NCBI RefSeq assembly: GCF_000969835.1
Contig: NZ_KQ033913.1
Location: 936,194-1,000,193, forward strand
DNA from: Parabacteroides goldsteinii DSM 19448 = WAL 12034
Lineage (GTDB): Bacteria; Bacteroidota; Bacteroidia; Bacteroidales; Tannerellaceae
DNA: 64,000 bases
Reading direction: 5' to 3'
Below are positions 57,301-63,702 of the stretch, one piece after another. The translations under genes and the position numbers were made by a program. Below the pieces are notes generated by a model. That model was not told where the DNA came from. It saw nothing but the letters and a program-made list of their open reading frames with translations, and made no database searches. The number at the start of each line of letters is the position of its first letter. Positions within the stretch are counted from its first letter, which is position 1.

Positions 57301-58284
57301 CGCTTTATCGTCTTTGGGGCTTGGATAGGCGTAGAAAGCGCCTGTGCAAAGTCCGTTGTTTGCGTTGTCGCCATAGAAGGCACGTTCGGGATAGGTGATG
57401 AGTTCGTCGGGTTTGGCTTTGGGCAGGTCGCCGTATACGCGTATGGGGAAGAAGCCCGAACCGCGTCGTCCATTGCCTATCGAGACTGTCTCGATGATAA
57501 AGCGGGAGTCTCCCGCTTTATTGTCTATATCGAAACGTGCGGCGAGGCGTGTCAGCTTGAAGCCGATCTGTACGCGTGCTGAGTTATCAAAGCTTGTCAG
57601 GTCGATAGGGGTGGTGTAAACGCCTGCCATAGCGAGCGGTGTCGCCAGGGTATCTGCCTCTACAGTAGCTGTCAGCAGGCGGGTGTGCCAGGAGATGAAG
57701 GTACTTTCGTGGGGCGAGCCTTCGGCGGCTAGCTTCGGGTTGCCGTCTTCGCCCTCGGCGAATGTGATGGGGGTGAAGTCTGCCGGCTTGATTTCCTTAT
57801 TGTTTGCCGGGTCGATGAATGCGGTATTGTTGGCGATACAGTACAGTTTGACGAAGAGTCCTTTTTTGAGTTTGAGCAGCCCGTTCGTTTCGTTGCCGTC
57901 GGCATCGGTGGTGTTGAGTTGCAGCTCAGTGGCGTCTTGGGGCAGTTTGTCGTTGGCATCGGCGCGGTAGGCGAAGCGCTCGAGGAAGGTGTAGTTGCCG
58001 TTTTCCTGCGTAGCTCCGAAGACGTACACGTCGAGCGTCGAAATGGCGTTTTCGGCGGCGGTGGCGATGGGTGTTTCTGCTTTCGTCCCGGCAGTAGCGC
58101 TTGCGGCTTTCGACGTTACGGGTTTAACCGACAACTTATTTTTCAAAGTCATCAAAACTTTCCGGCGGGAATTGTCCGCGTCGGGAGTGACAGGGTCTGC
58201 GCCCTTTTGTTCTGTCTCTTTCGTGCAGCCACCCAGTAATAAGGCGGTGGCCAGACATCCGGTAATAAACTTTACGTACAACAT
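54325..58284 (-). CDS. FimA-like fimbrillin lipoprotein with Ig/BACON-like repeats and FISUMP-type tail (paralogue 3, intact)
   Basis: A protein of 1319 residues, the only complete member of the three. Residues 1-20 are a signal with lipobox (LLGGC). Residues about 45-395 look like a FimA/Mfa1-type fimbrillin domain: AENAISTLDVYVFGAT, FKLTRLAARFDID, then NHRYTIAITQAAPYHLDANI. About seven repeats of some 90 residues follow, alternating a Trp-bearing type (HPAWLKHNG ... TVTLQNQSGGKDFLFTVTP) and an ALGGS-type (IKVKALGGSQLELPTGI ... VMNKSDN). The C-terminal 110 residues (GSGWHIPTLAEYKAL, FWLPDT) are FISUMP-like. This is consistent with an exported surface adhesin or fimbrial tip protein. The call rests on motif resemblance; no assembly genes are nearby. 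Confidence 0.7.
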   Translation of the reverse strand: MLYVKFITGCLATALLLGGCTKETEQKGADPVTPDADNSRRKVLMTLKNKLSVKPVTSKAASATAGTKAETPIATAAENAISTLDVYVFGATQENGNYTFLERFAYRADANDKLPQDATELQLNTTDADGNETNGLLKLKKGLFVKLYCIANNTAFIDPANNKEIKPADFTPITFAEGEDGNPKLAAEGSPHESTFISWHTRLLTATVEADTLATPLAMAGVYTTPIDLTSFDNSARVQIGFKLTRLAARFDIDNKAGDSRFIIETVSIGNGRRGSGFFPIRVYGDLPKAKPDELITYPERAFYGDNANNGLCTGAFYAYPSPKDDKAFLILKGKYKVNETEMKNVSYQIPFTQQAPDGNAAWLDIANNHRYTIAITQAAPYHLDANISVADWANDGSIDEFKPETNFGDMEIDIPDPFKVNTKYDPDTRSVSMSIKAGSTFDATINTPAALFVDKKYAGGPSAQQYDWLEVSKPKVVTKTAPMDYTYTFSVKDAYAGSRYPRAILHFINTMTGGETTLTVEAVSVPQANATPQEAGNRNSFDADLLEASMYRVTGSKVNINISCPDGTIVGSMSDWLDMKIVSTNTAKTTFQFFIKDGQRDVAADEGFVIFLNKKENSMETPVTIKLLDASISPNFKALGGTDNNYVEPAGDVPGNVNMTVNDDNTFTVSSLSLDGVKVGIDFDGHPAWLKHNGLPTTKAGSKANEVSFSLVESEIAKGTAQKATVTLQNQSGGKDFLFTVTPIFKDPVVTTGTVMSPDINNYDAGENKLYLCLQPAGKTSVGSIKVKALGGSQLELPTGIEATLTSSNEKEQEYELRLAGKDQSTPNTNPLTLKVMNKSDNTKYKEIILQPVLPEITNVKVVSPDNSVSLNGTNITTKLIADNTFSLNMKAVGGKVSISKKPDWLTVETPASLRTTPAKGDATFTFKVKNNATSFAEADLVLVNDAGGAPYTFKVKPAYQKPQIKAGTMDPAANNLQGTTLNLYYTKSGTTSDATITLSALGGTAIEVPGGVTVSKTSSDQVTDSYTIKLAGNTAKTPENAGPYTITVKNKSDNTQSVPITLYFKSSMPVFTTDKGSAIKFVLQGNKYQHDVSLNNNAVFYGTNGSYTLTVSSPSGLKFSFGDQKDPSNSASTYQDVKQTKTWTQESPTDVYVVSFKSTATFNPTKNIWYLYFEHNDPKFQRFELDEYIYFPVCLGKVPYPIVNANTTTTKWWCNLGKETNQTTAKNKADAIGSGWHIPTLAEYKALVGFTDKPATVTDANWYTFSYPIQTYMTNVFGTGRGAFWLPDTNATFEIWISDNKGGCSGIKSNTALVVVK

Positions 58285-58307
58285 ATTCAGTCTTTTTAAT
58301 TAATTAT

Positions 58308-58479
58308 CAGTAGCCATCTCCGCCCACGAAGCGGAACTGAGCCCGCCCTGAGGCGGAACAAAGCCGGGAAACCGTCCCGGGGTGGCTGTTTACACAAACG
58401 CACACGAAAAGCTGCGCAACCCCCGCCGTGGGGGCTGCGTAACGATCGGTGCATCTGCTATAGGTTACAGATGCGATTG
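58308..58479. repeat. Intergenic element 1, copy B (full length)
   Basis: Same order of hairpins as copy A, 172 bp, between the KilA-N gene (stop at 58497) and paralogue 3 (start at 58284). The central hairpin is CCCCCGCCGTGGGGG, with loop changes but intact arms. The bases from 58308 toward the fimbrillin start match copy A almost exactly. Confidence 0.85.
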
Positions 58480-58496
58480 ACAGGGAAAAGGGAGGG

Positions 58497-59303
58497 TTAT
58501 TTCAGAAGTTGCTTGTTGCTTGTTACTTCCAGAATTTTCATTTGTGAGATGGCTATCTGGTTGAGTTTTAAAAGACGTTCTTGTTGGCTCAGTCCTTCGT
58601 CAATGAATACAGCGTTCAGGTTCTCCATATTGGATAAACAGATCAGTTCGTTTATGGAGGCGTAATCGCGGATATTTCCTTTCAGATCGGGATGCTGTTC
58701 ACGCCATTCTTTGGCGGTAAGACCAAACATGGCCACGTTGAGTACATCAGCTTCGCTGGCATATATAACAGACGCCTGTGCCAAAGTAAGTTCCGGCGGA
58801 ATCAGGTTTTGCTTGATGGCATCCGTGTGTATATGATAGTTGATCTTAGAAAGTTCACGTTTGGCACTCCATCCGAGTTGGGCTTGTTCCTGGGTTTTGA
58901 GGCGTTGGAACTCTTTGATTATGTATAGTTCAAATTCAATAGATATCCAATTGGCGAACTTAAAAGCAATGTCTTTATGAGCATACGTTCCGCCATATCG
59001 TCCTGATTTGGTAATTAAACCGATCGCGTTGGTTGATTCAATCCATTTTTTAGGAGAGAGTGTGAAAGCATTTAATCCTGCTTCTTTTTTAAACCTATCG
59101 AATTCGATAGGTTTAAATCCGGGATTATTTAAACTTTCCCAAATGCCGAGATACTCGATCGTATTACGATTTCTCATCCAGTTACAGATAACAATATAAG
59201 TTTCGATTGTTTTAAAACGTGCTATATCCGTAATACAGATATAATCCTCGTCATTCACCTTGATAACTGCTACCTCGGTGTCTTTTACCGTAATTTTTGC
59301 CAT
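58497..59303 (-). CDS. KilA-N domain protein
   Basis: A protein of 268 residues from the ATG at 59303 (MAKITVKDTEVAVIKVNDED), preferred over 59363 because upstream codons lie in the promoter region. The N-terminal KilA-N domain (about 1-110) reads YICITDIARFKT, WMRNRNTIEYLGIWESLNNP, and KWIESTNAIGLITKSGRYGG, with THxxIAFxFANWIS-type AHKDIAFKFANWISIEFELY. The C-terminal half is helical (LTAKEWREQHPDLKGNIRDY). KilA-N proteins occur in phages and Bacteroidales genomes and bind DNA; role unknown. It is bracketed by element 2 and element 1. A 10-bp inverted repeat lies at 59310-59348, just before the start. Confidence 0.85.
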   Translation of the reverse strand: MAKITVKDTEVAVIKVNDEDYICITDIARFKTIETYIVICNWMRNRNTIEYLGIWESLNNPGFKPIEFDRFKKEAGLNAFTLSPKKWIESTNAIGLITKSGRYGGTYAHKDIAFKFANWISIEFELYIIKEFQRLKTQEQAQLGWSAKRELSKINYHIHTDAIKQNLIPPELTLAQASVIYASEADVLNVAMFGLTAKEWREQHPDLKGNIRDYASINELICLSNMENLNAVFIDEGLSQQERLLKLNQIAISQMKILEVTSNKQLLK

Positions 59304-59309
59304 AGCTTG

Positions 59310-59348
59310 TATATTTTGTATTAAACGTTCGTAAAGGAACAAAATATA
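59310..59348 (-). promoter_or_regulatory. Perfect inverted repeat before the KilA-N gene
   Basis: TATATTTTGT (59310-59319) and ACAAAATATA (59339-59348) are exact inverse copies 19 bases apart, beginning 7 bp from the ATG at 59303. The spacer holds AAACGTTCGT. It could be an operator for autoregulation or a leader hairpin. Confidence 0.6.
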
Positions 59349-59392
59349 ATAAGTAACAGACAAAAAAAAGATGGCAAGAATATTTTCTTTTT

Positions 59393-59463
59393 CCTATCAA
59401 TCTCATCATGTCAAAGATCGTTCAGGCCGGAGCCTGTTGAATGTGGTCGCCCGCTGGCAGCCT
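59393..59463. repeat. Intergenic element 2, copy 3
   Basis: CCTATCAATCTCATCATGTC, then AAAGATCGTTCAGGCCGGAG, then CCTGTTGAATGTGGTCGCCC and GCTGGCAGCCT. Here it directly adjoins element 1 (next feature), so the two form one 250-bp spacer between the KilA-N gene and the DUF1016 gene. Confidence 0.85.
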
Positions 59464-59468
59464 ATGTT

Positions 59469-59641
59469 TAGTAGCCACCTCCGCTCGCGAAGCGGAACAA
59501 TGCCCGCCCTGAGGCGGAACAAAGCCGGGAAACTGTCCCGGGGTGGCTGTTTACACAAACGCACACGAAAAGCTGCGTAACCCCCGACAGGGGGCTGCGT
59601 AACGATCGGTGCATCTGTTATTGGTTTAACAGATGCGATTG
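59469..59641. repeat. Intergenic element 1, copy C (full length)
   Basis: The third full copy (173 bp), with AGCCACC/GGTGGCT outer arms fully paired and the GCATCTGTTA/TAACAGATGC hairpin extended to 10 bp. It is the only full copy not next to a fimbrillin gene, which shows that element 1 is not simply the fimbrillin upstream region. Confidence 0.85.
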
Positions 59642-59661
59642 GAGTTTAAAAGAAAATGGGA

Positions 59662-60066
59662 TTATAATGAAGATGTTTTACCTTCTATCAATTGTTTTAA
59701 TGCTTCTTTACTCGGTAATACTGTTTTATATCTGCTTGCAAAGATCTGGCTGTTATCTTTAGGAAGAGTTATTTCAACCAGTGTATCTTTTTTATCACGA
59801 CATAAAATAATTCCTATTGTTTTATTTTCATCATCGAGTTTTACATAACGATCATAATAATTCACATACATCTGCATCTGCCCGAGATCCTGATGCTTAA
59901 GTTTACCGATCTTCAAATCTATCAAAATAAAACATCTTAATAAACGATTATAGAAAACAAGATCTACCCGGAAATGTTCGTCATCAAAAGTAAACCGGAC
60001 TTGTCTTCCGACAAATGTAAAACCTTTACCTAATTCCAGTAAAAAAGTTTGAAGTTTGTTAATCAA
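59662..60066 (-). pseudogene. C-terminal fragment of a DUF1016 (YhcG-type) PD-(D/E)XK nuclease
   Basis: The open frame from 60066 (TTG codon) to the stop at 59662 encodes 134 residues: LQTFLLELGKGFTFVGRQ, RVDLVFYNRLLRCFILIDLK and MYVNYYDRYVKLDDENKTIG. This is the nuclease half of the DUF1016 family, with catalytic-type Asp35, Asp50 and Lys52. Full-length members have about 340-370 residues with an N-terminal wHTH-like domain. Here everything upstream is missing: the frame meets the IS21 left end at 60068, and no N-terminal half is found beyond the right end. Insertion plus deletion removed it. Confidence 0.8.
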
Positions 60067-60067
60067 T

Positions 60068-60170
60068 TGGAAAATTCACTCGTAGCTGCCCCCCTCCGTT
60101 CACTTTAAAGTGATCCCCTAAATTCACTCGAAAGTGCCCCCTTAAATTCACTCGAAAGTGATCTCCTAGA
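60068..60170 (+). repeat. Four 24-bp-spaced terminal repeats at the IS21 left end
   Basis: TTCACT occurs at 60075, 60099, 60123 and 60147, at exact 24-bp spacing. The last three are followed by AAAGTG two bases later (TTCACTnnAAAGTG). At the right end the inverted form occurs about twice at 23-24-bp spacing. IS21 transposases bind such multiple sites. Confidence 0.75.
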
Positions 60171-60241
60171 AATTGCGCATCATTCTTGTTTATCCGGCCT
60201 ATAATTCTATTTTGTTTGTTAAAAACAAATAAAAGTCAGTT

Positions 60242-61798
60242 ATGCCCAATAAACAATTAGGAATGGAAAAGATTCGTCAAATGTTACGTTGTTACTCCCA
60301 GGGTCATGGGACTAAAAGTATCAGCAGTATGTTAACCGTCTCCCGCAACACGGTAAAGAAATACTTACAGGTATTTCAACGCAGTGGTTTGGATTATGAA
60401 GGGATACTGTCCCTTTCAGATCAGGAACTCTCTGAGTTATTCCACGAAAAGACCAAAGTGAAGACCGAAAGTGAGCGGATGGAAGAACTAAAGTCGTTGC
60501 TGCCTGAGTATTGCAAGCGGCTTCAGAAGAAAGGGGTTACGCGTGAGGCTTTACACCGCGAGTATCTCTCTTCCCATCCGGATGGTTATGGACGCACCCG
60601 CTTCTATATTCTGATTCAGCAGCATATAGCTTGCAGCCGTCCTATCATGCATCTTGAGCATAAAGCCGGTGATAAAGTGTTCATAGACTTTGCCGGGGAC
60701 AAACTCTCCATCATCGATCTTGATACGGGAGAAATCATCCCTGTCGAGGTTTTTGTCTCGATTCTGCCCTGCAGCCAGTTAACCTATGTGGAAGCGGTCA
60801 TGAGCCAGAAAAAGGAGGATTTGATCCGTGCTTCGGAAAACGCTTTGTTATACTACCAGGGAGTTCCATCTGCCATCATCCCGGATAACCTCAAGTCCGC
60901 TGTTACCAAGAGCAGTAAATACGAGGCGATCCTGAATGAGGATTTTGCAACCTTCGCCGAACATTACGGTTGCACCGTAATCCCCGCCAGGGCTTACAAG
61001 CCACGTGACAAGGCACTGGTCGAAGGCGCGGTCAAGCTAATCTACCGCAGTATCTATCCCAAGATACAGGAACGTGAGTTTTATGACCTGGATTCACTGA
61101 ACGCGGCTATCCGTGTTGCACTGGAACTCCACAACAACGCTCCCCTGACAGGTCGTAAATGCAGCCGGCGGGAACAGTTCGAGGAGGTAGAACGGGATTC
61201 CTTGCGCAAACTTAACCCTATCCGCTTTGAGCTAAAACAGCGTTATAGGGCTACCGTCATGAAAAACGGCCATGTCCGCCTGGGGGAAGACGCCTATTAC
61301 TACAGCGTGCCTTGCCGTTATATAGGCAAGAAGGTCATCTTGCTGTATAGCTCACGCGAGGTATGCATCTATTGCGGTTACGAGCTGATCGCTTCCCATA
61401 TTCGTAATAGAGCCCGTTGCCGGTACACGACCCTGGAAGAGCACCTGGCCTCACATCATCGCTATATCACGGAATGGAATCCGGACAAATTTATACGTGA
61501 GGCGGCGGCTATCCATCCGGATGTGGAGGCATATATCCGTCAGGTGATGGAAGAGAAAAAGCATCCGGAGCAAGCCTATAAATCATGCCAGGACATTCTT
61601 AGCTTCGCACGCAGGGTCGGCAATACCCGACTGACCAATGCCTGCCGTTGGGCCACAAGCTACGGGCTGTACAATTATCCCATCATCGAACGCATACTTA
61701 ACAACCGGCAAGATGAGTTTCCGCTGGAAGACAGTGCCGGGCAAGAAAAGGAAATGCCTTCCCACGGGAATATCAGAGGAAAAGAATATTATCAATAA
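60242..61798 (+). CDS. istA: IS21 transposase IstA
   Basis: A protein of 518 residues. The N-terminal helix-turn-helix (about 1-50, HGTKSISSMLTVSRNTVKKY) is followed by an rve-type DDE integrase core: Asp in FIDFAGDKLSII, Asp in AIIPDNLKSAV and Glu in DKALVEGAVKLIY. A C-terminal beta-barrel-like and basic region follows. It carries out strand transfer of the element together with IstB. It ends 16 bp before istB. Confidence 0.95.
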   Translation: MPNKQLGMEKIRQMLRCYSQGHGTKSISSMLTVSRNTVKKYLQVFQRSGLDYEGILSLSDQELSELFHEKTKVKTESERMEELKSLLPEYCKRLQKKGVTREALHREYLSSHPDGYGRTRFYILIQQHIACSRPIMHLEHKAGDKVFIDFAGDKLSIIDLDTGEIIPVEVFVSILPCSQLTYVEAVMSQKKEDLIRASENALLYYQGVPSAIIPDNLKSAVTKSSKYEAILNEDFATFAEHYGCTVIPARAYKPRDKALVEGAVKLIYRSIYPKIQEREFYDLDSLNAAIRVALELHNNAPLTGRKCSRREQFEEVERDSLRKLNPIRFELKQRYRATVMKNGHVRLGEDAYYYSVPCRYIGKKVILLYSSREVCIYCGYELIASHIRNRARCRYTTLEEHLASHHRYITEWNPDKFIREAAAIHPDVEAYIRQVMEEKKHPEQAYKSCQDILSFARRVGNTRLTNACRWATSYGLYNYPIIERILNNRQDEFPLEDSAGQEKEMPSHGNIRGKEYYQ

Positions 61799-61814
61799 AC
61801 TAATCAGACGCAAT

Positions 61815-62567
61815 ATGGAAATGAATCAAGACACATTGGAAAAGATGTTCGGCATGAACCTCAAAGGCATGTATTATGCCTTTAAAACAAGTTTGGAGAC
61901 ACATCGGACGGAGAGCATGACCACTGACCAGTTCGTCTCGTGGCTGATCTCGAGTGAATGGGATGACCGCAGAAACCGTGCGGTGGAGAGGGCTATCCGG
62001 CAGGCCTCATTCAGATACAAGGCCACCATTGAAGAAATAGACTTCTCGGTGGAAAGAGGGCTGGACAAGAATCTTACCGGGCGTTTGGCTGACCTGACTT
62101 TTGTCAAAGAACGCAAAGACCTGTTCATTACCGGAAGTGCCGGAACAGGAAAGAGTTATCTGGCAACCGCTTTTGGCTTCCAGGCTTGCCAAAAAGGATA
62201 TAAAGTTTTATATGCCAACACATCCAGACTTATGGGGATACTTAAGGTCGCCAAGGCGAAAGGTACGATCCTGCAAGAACTTAAGAAAATCGAGAGGTTG
62301 GACATGCTCATATTGGATGATTTTGGCATACAACCCTTCGATTCCCAGGGACGGATGAACCTGATGGACATCATAGAGGACAGGCATGGTAAAAAATCTA
62401 CCGTCATAACATCACAGGTTCCGGTAAGGGATTGGTATGATGTTATCGGAGAAAAGACGATTGCCGATGCCGTCCTGGACAGAATTGTACACCAGGCTAT
62501 ACGCATAGAACTCTTCGGAGAGTCGCTACGGAAATGCAAAAGTAAAAAAGAATCATTATATTTATAA
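61815..62567 (+). CDS. istB: IS21 helper ATPase IstB
   Basis: A protein of 250 residues from the ATG at 61815, chosen over the far upstream ATG at 61638 that overlaps istA in another frame. The AAA+ motifs are Walker A GSAGTGKS and Walker B LDMLILDDFG, with the sensor segment STVITSQVPVRDWYDVIG and arginine region VLDRIVHQA, typical of IstB/DnaC-like proteins. It assembles on target DNA and recruits IstA. Confidence 0.95.
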   Translation: MEMNQDTLEKMFGMNLKGMYYAFKTSLETHRTESMTTDQFVSWLISSEWDDRRNRAVERAIRQASFRYKATIEEIDFSVERGLDKNLTGRLADLTFVKERKDLFITGSAGTGKSYLATAFGFQACQKGYKVLYANTSRLMGILKVAKAKGTILQELKKIERLDMLILDDFGIQPFDSQGRMNLMDIIEDRHGKKSTVITSQVPVRDWYDVIGEKTIADAVLDRIVHQAIRIELFGESLRKCKSKKESLYL

Positions 62568-62836
62568 ACGAAATTTAATGTATAACCTGGTATAACTGAC
62601 AAGAAGAATAAGAAGAAAACAAGAATGATTAGGATGGAAGAATGGAAAAATTTAACAGGGGTCAAATTGCTGTGAATTAAGGGGGATAGTTTGAGTGGAT
62701 TTTCCACGTTTGTTTTAAATTAAACATATTGTTAGTTGAAAAATTGATATTTATCTGTTTTCGGGAAGTCGCTCCATCCTGTACCGGTAAGAGTGACTTA
62801 CTAACGCTGGTAGGGGACAATTACCAATTTACCGGA

Positions 62837-63583
62837 TTATTCGATTTCCGGGCGGTCGCTATTGCCGCCGTCACCCACATGTACGTCAACCGAAACTTCG
62901 CGGGGTTCTTTCAGTTGATGCTTACCGGCGCCGAACTGGGTGCGTACGGTGAGCAGGTAGTCGCCGTCGGCGAGGTCGGCGGGGATCAGGAGCGTGAGTT
63001 CCGAAGGGTTGTTTTTCGTAATCATGTCTTCATCGAGTTTCACTACGGCTTTTGTCGTGGTGTTGGTCAGGGTGACGCCTACCGACTCGTCCTCGCCGAG
63101 CACTTTGAGGTTGGCTCCGCGCACGAAGAAGTTGCGTCCCGGTGTCATGGTGCCGTCCTTCAGGCCGGTCTTGCGGTCTTCCGTTCCGGTGATGTACATC
63201 ACGTCGGCTTTCGTGCCCAGGATGCTGATCGTTGTCAGGGCGATCTCTTCGCGCATCACTTTGTCTTGCGAGAAAGCCACATAGATACTGTTGCTTTCGG
63301 GGTTCCATTTGCCGTCTTCAGCCAGTCCCAGCAGGCGGGGCACGGCGTAGAACAGTCCGGTGTTGAGCTGCCAGCCGTTCATCAGCAAACGGGCACAAAC
63401 GCGTTGGAAGAGGGTAACCGAGTGCACGATCGTTTCGAGACGCAGTCCGGTGTCTTCGGCACGCATTTCTTCATAGATCTTGTGGATGTCGGCTTTGCCG
63501 GTGGTTTCGAGTACAAAGATCTTGTCTTTCGGATCGGGTGTCACCGAGTTGGGTGCCATCCAGACTTTTAATGTATTCGCCAT
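62837..63583 (-). CDS. DUF4469 protein with HU-like N-terminal domain, second copy
   Basis: A protein of 248 residues starting MANTLKVWMAPNSVTPDPKD. The N-terminal part (to about 130) has the HU-like region: IYEEMRAEDTGLRLETIVHS and LLMNGWQLNTGLFYAVPRL. The C-terminal part (about 140-235) matches DUF4469: GRNFFVRGANLKVLGEDESV and ELTLLIPADLADGDYLLTVR. No signal peptide. The other copy is at 11886-12692, about 50 kb away, and is clearly divergent. It lies between the IS21 element and a FISUMP-domain gene, preceded by a CCGCCC/GGGCGG hairpin (63605-63620). Confidence 0.75.
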   Translation of the reverse strand: MANTLKVWMAPNSVTPDPKDKIFVLETTGKADIHKIYEEMRAEDTGLRLETIVHSVTLFQRVCARLLMNGWQLNTGLFYAVPRLLGLAEDGKWNPESNSIYVAFSQDKVMREEIALTTISILGTKADVMYITGTEDRKTGLKDGTMTPGRNFFVRGANLKVLGEDESVGVTLTNTTTKAVVKLDEDMITKNNPSELTLLIPADLADGDYLLTVRTQFGAGKHQLKEPREVSVDVHVGDGGNSDRPEIE

Positions 63584-63679
63584 ATTAATTAATTTTGTGG
63601 CTTGCCGCCCGTTGGGGCGGGGCCGGGTTGATAATGCTTGTAATTTTGTCTATAAATCAAATAATCGAATCAATCGAAT

Positions 63680-63702
63680 GATGAAGGCAATTCGCCTTCA
63701 TC
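63680..63702 (-). terminator. Hairpin at the stop codon of the FISUMP-domain gene
   Basis: GATGAAGGC (63680-63688) pairs exactly with GCCTTCATC (63694-63702), loop AATTC. On the minus strand the stem starts at the last base of the TAG stop. No strong T-run follows, so termination may be partial. Confidence 0.6.

Larger units (their letters stand above)
60068..62706 (+). mobile_element. IS21-family insertion sequence (complete, about 2.64 kb)
   Basis: The ends are TGGAAAATTCACTC (60068-60081) and, on the other strand, TGGAAAATCCACTC (ending at 62706), matching in 13 of 14 bases. Between them lie istA and istB in the same direction. The size and gene order are those of IS21. A GTTTGTT sequence occurs near both ends (about 60056-60062 and 62708-62714), but it is not flush with the inverted repeats, so I cannot assign a target duplication. 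Confidence 0.88.

Noticed and set aside
59320..59330. AAACGTTCGT as an Mpi inversion site
   Set aside because: It resembles the consensus I recall for Mpi target repeats, but no inverted partner is seen within several hundred bases, so an invertible promoter is not supported.
60056..62714. GTTTGTT as the IS21 target-site duplication
   Set aside because: It occurs on both sides but not flush with the inverted repeats (7 bases off on the left, 1 on the right), so it is not a convincing duplication.
62729..63571. Plus-strand open frame of 280 codons
   Set aside because: It is antisense to the DUF4469 gene, which has recognisable domains; the plus-strand translation shows no family features and results from codon bias.
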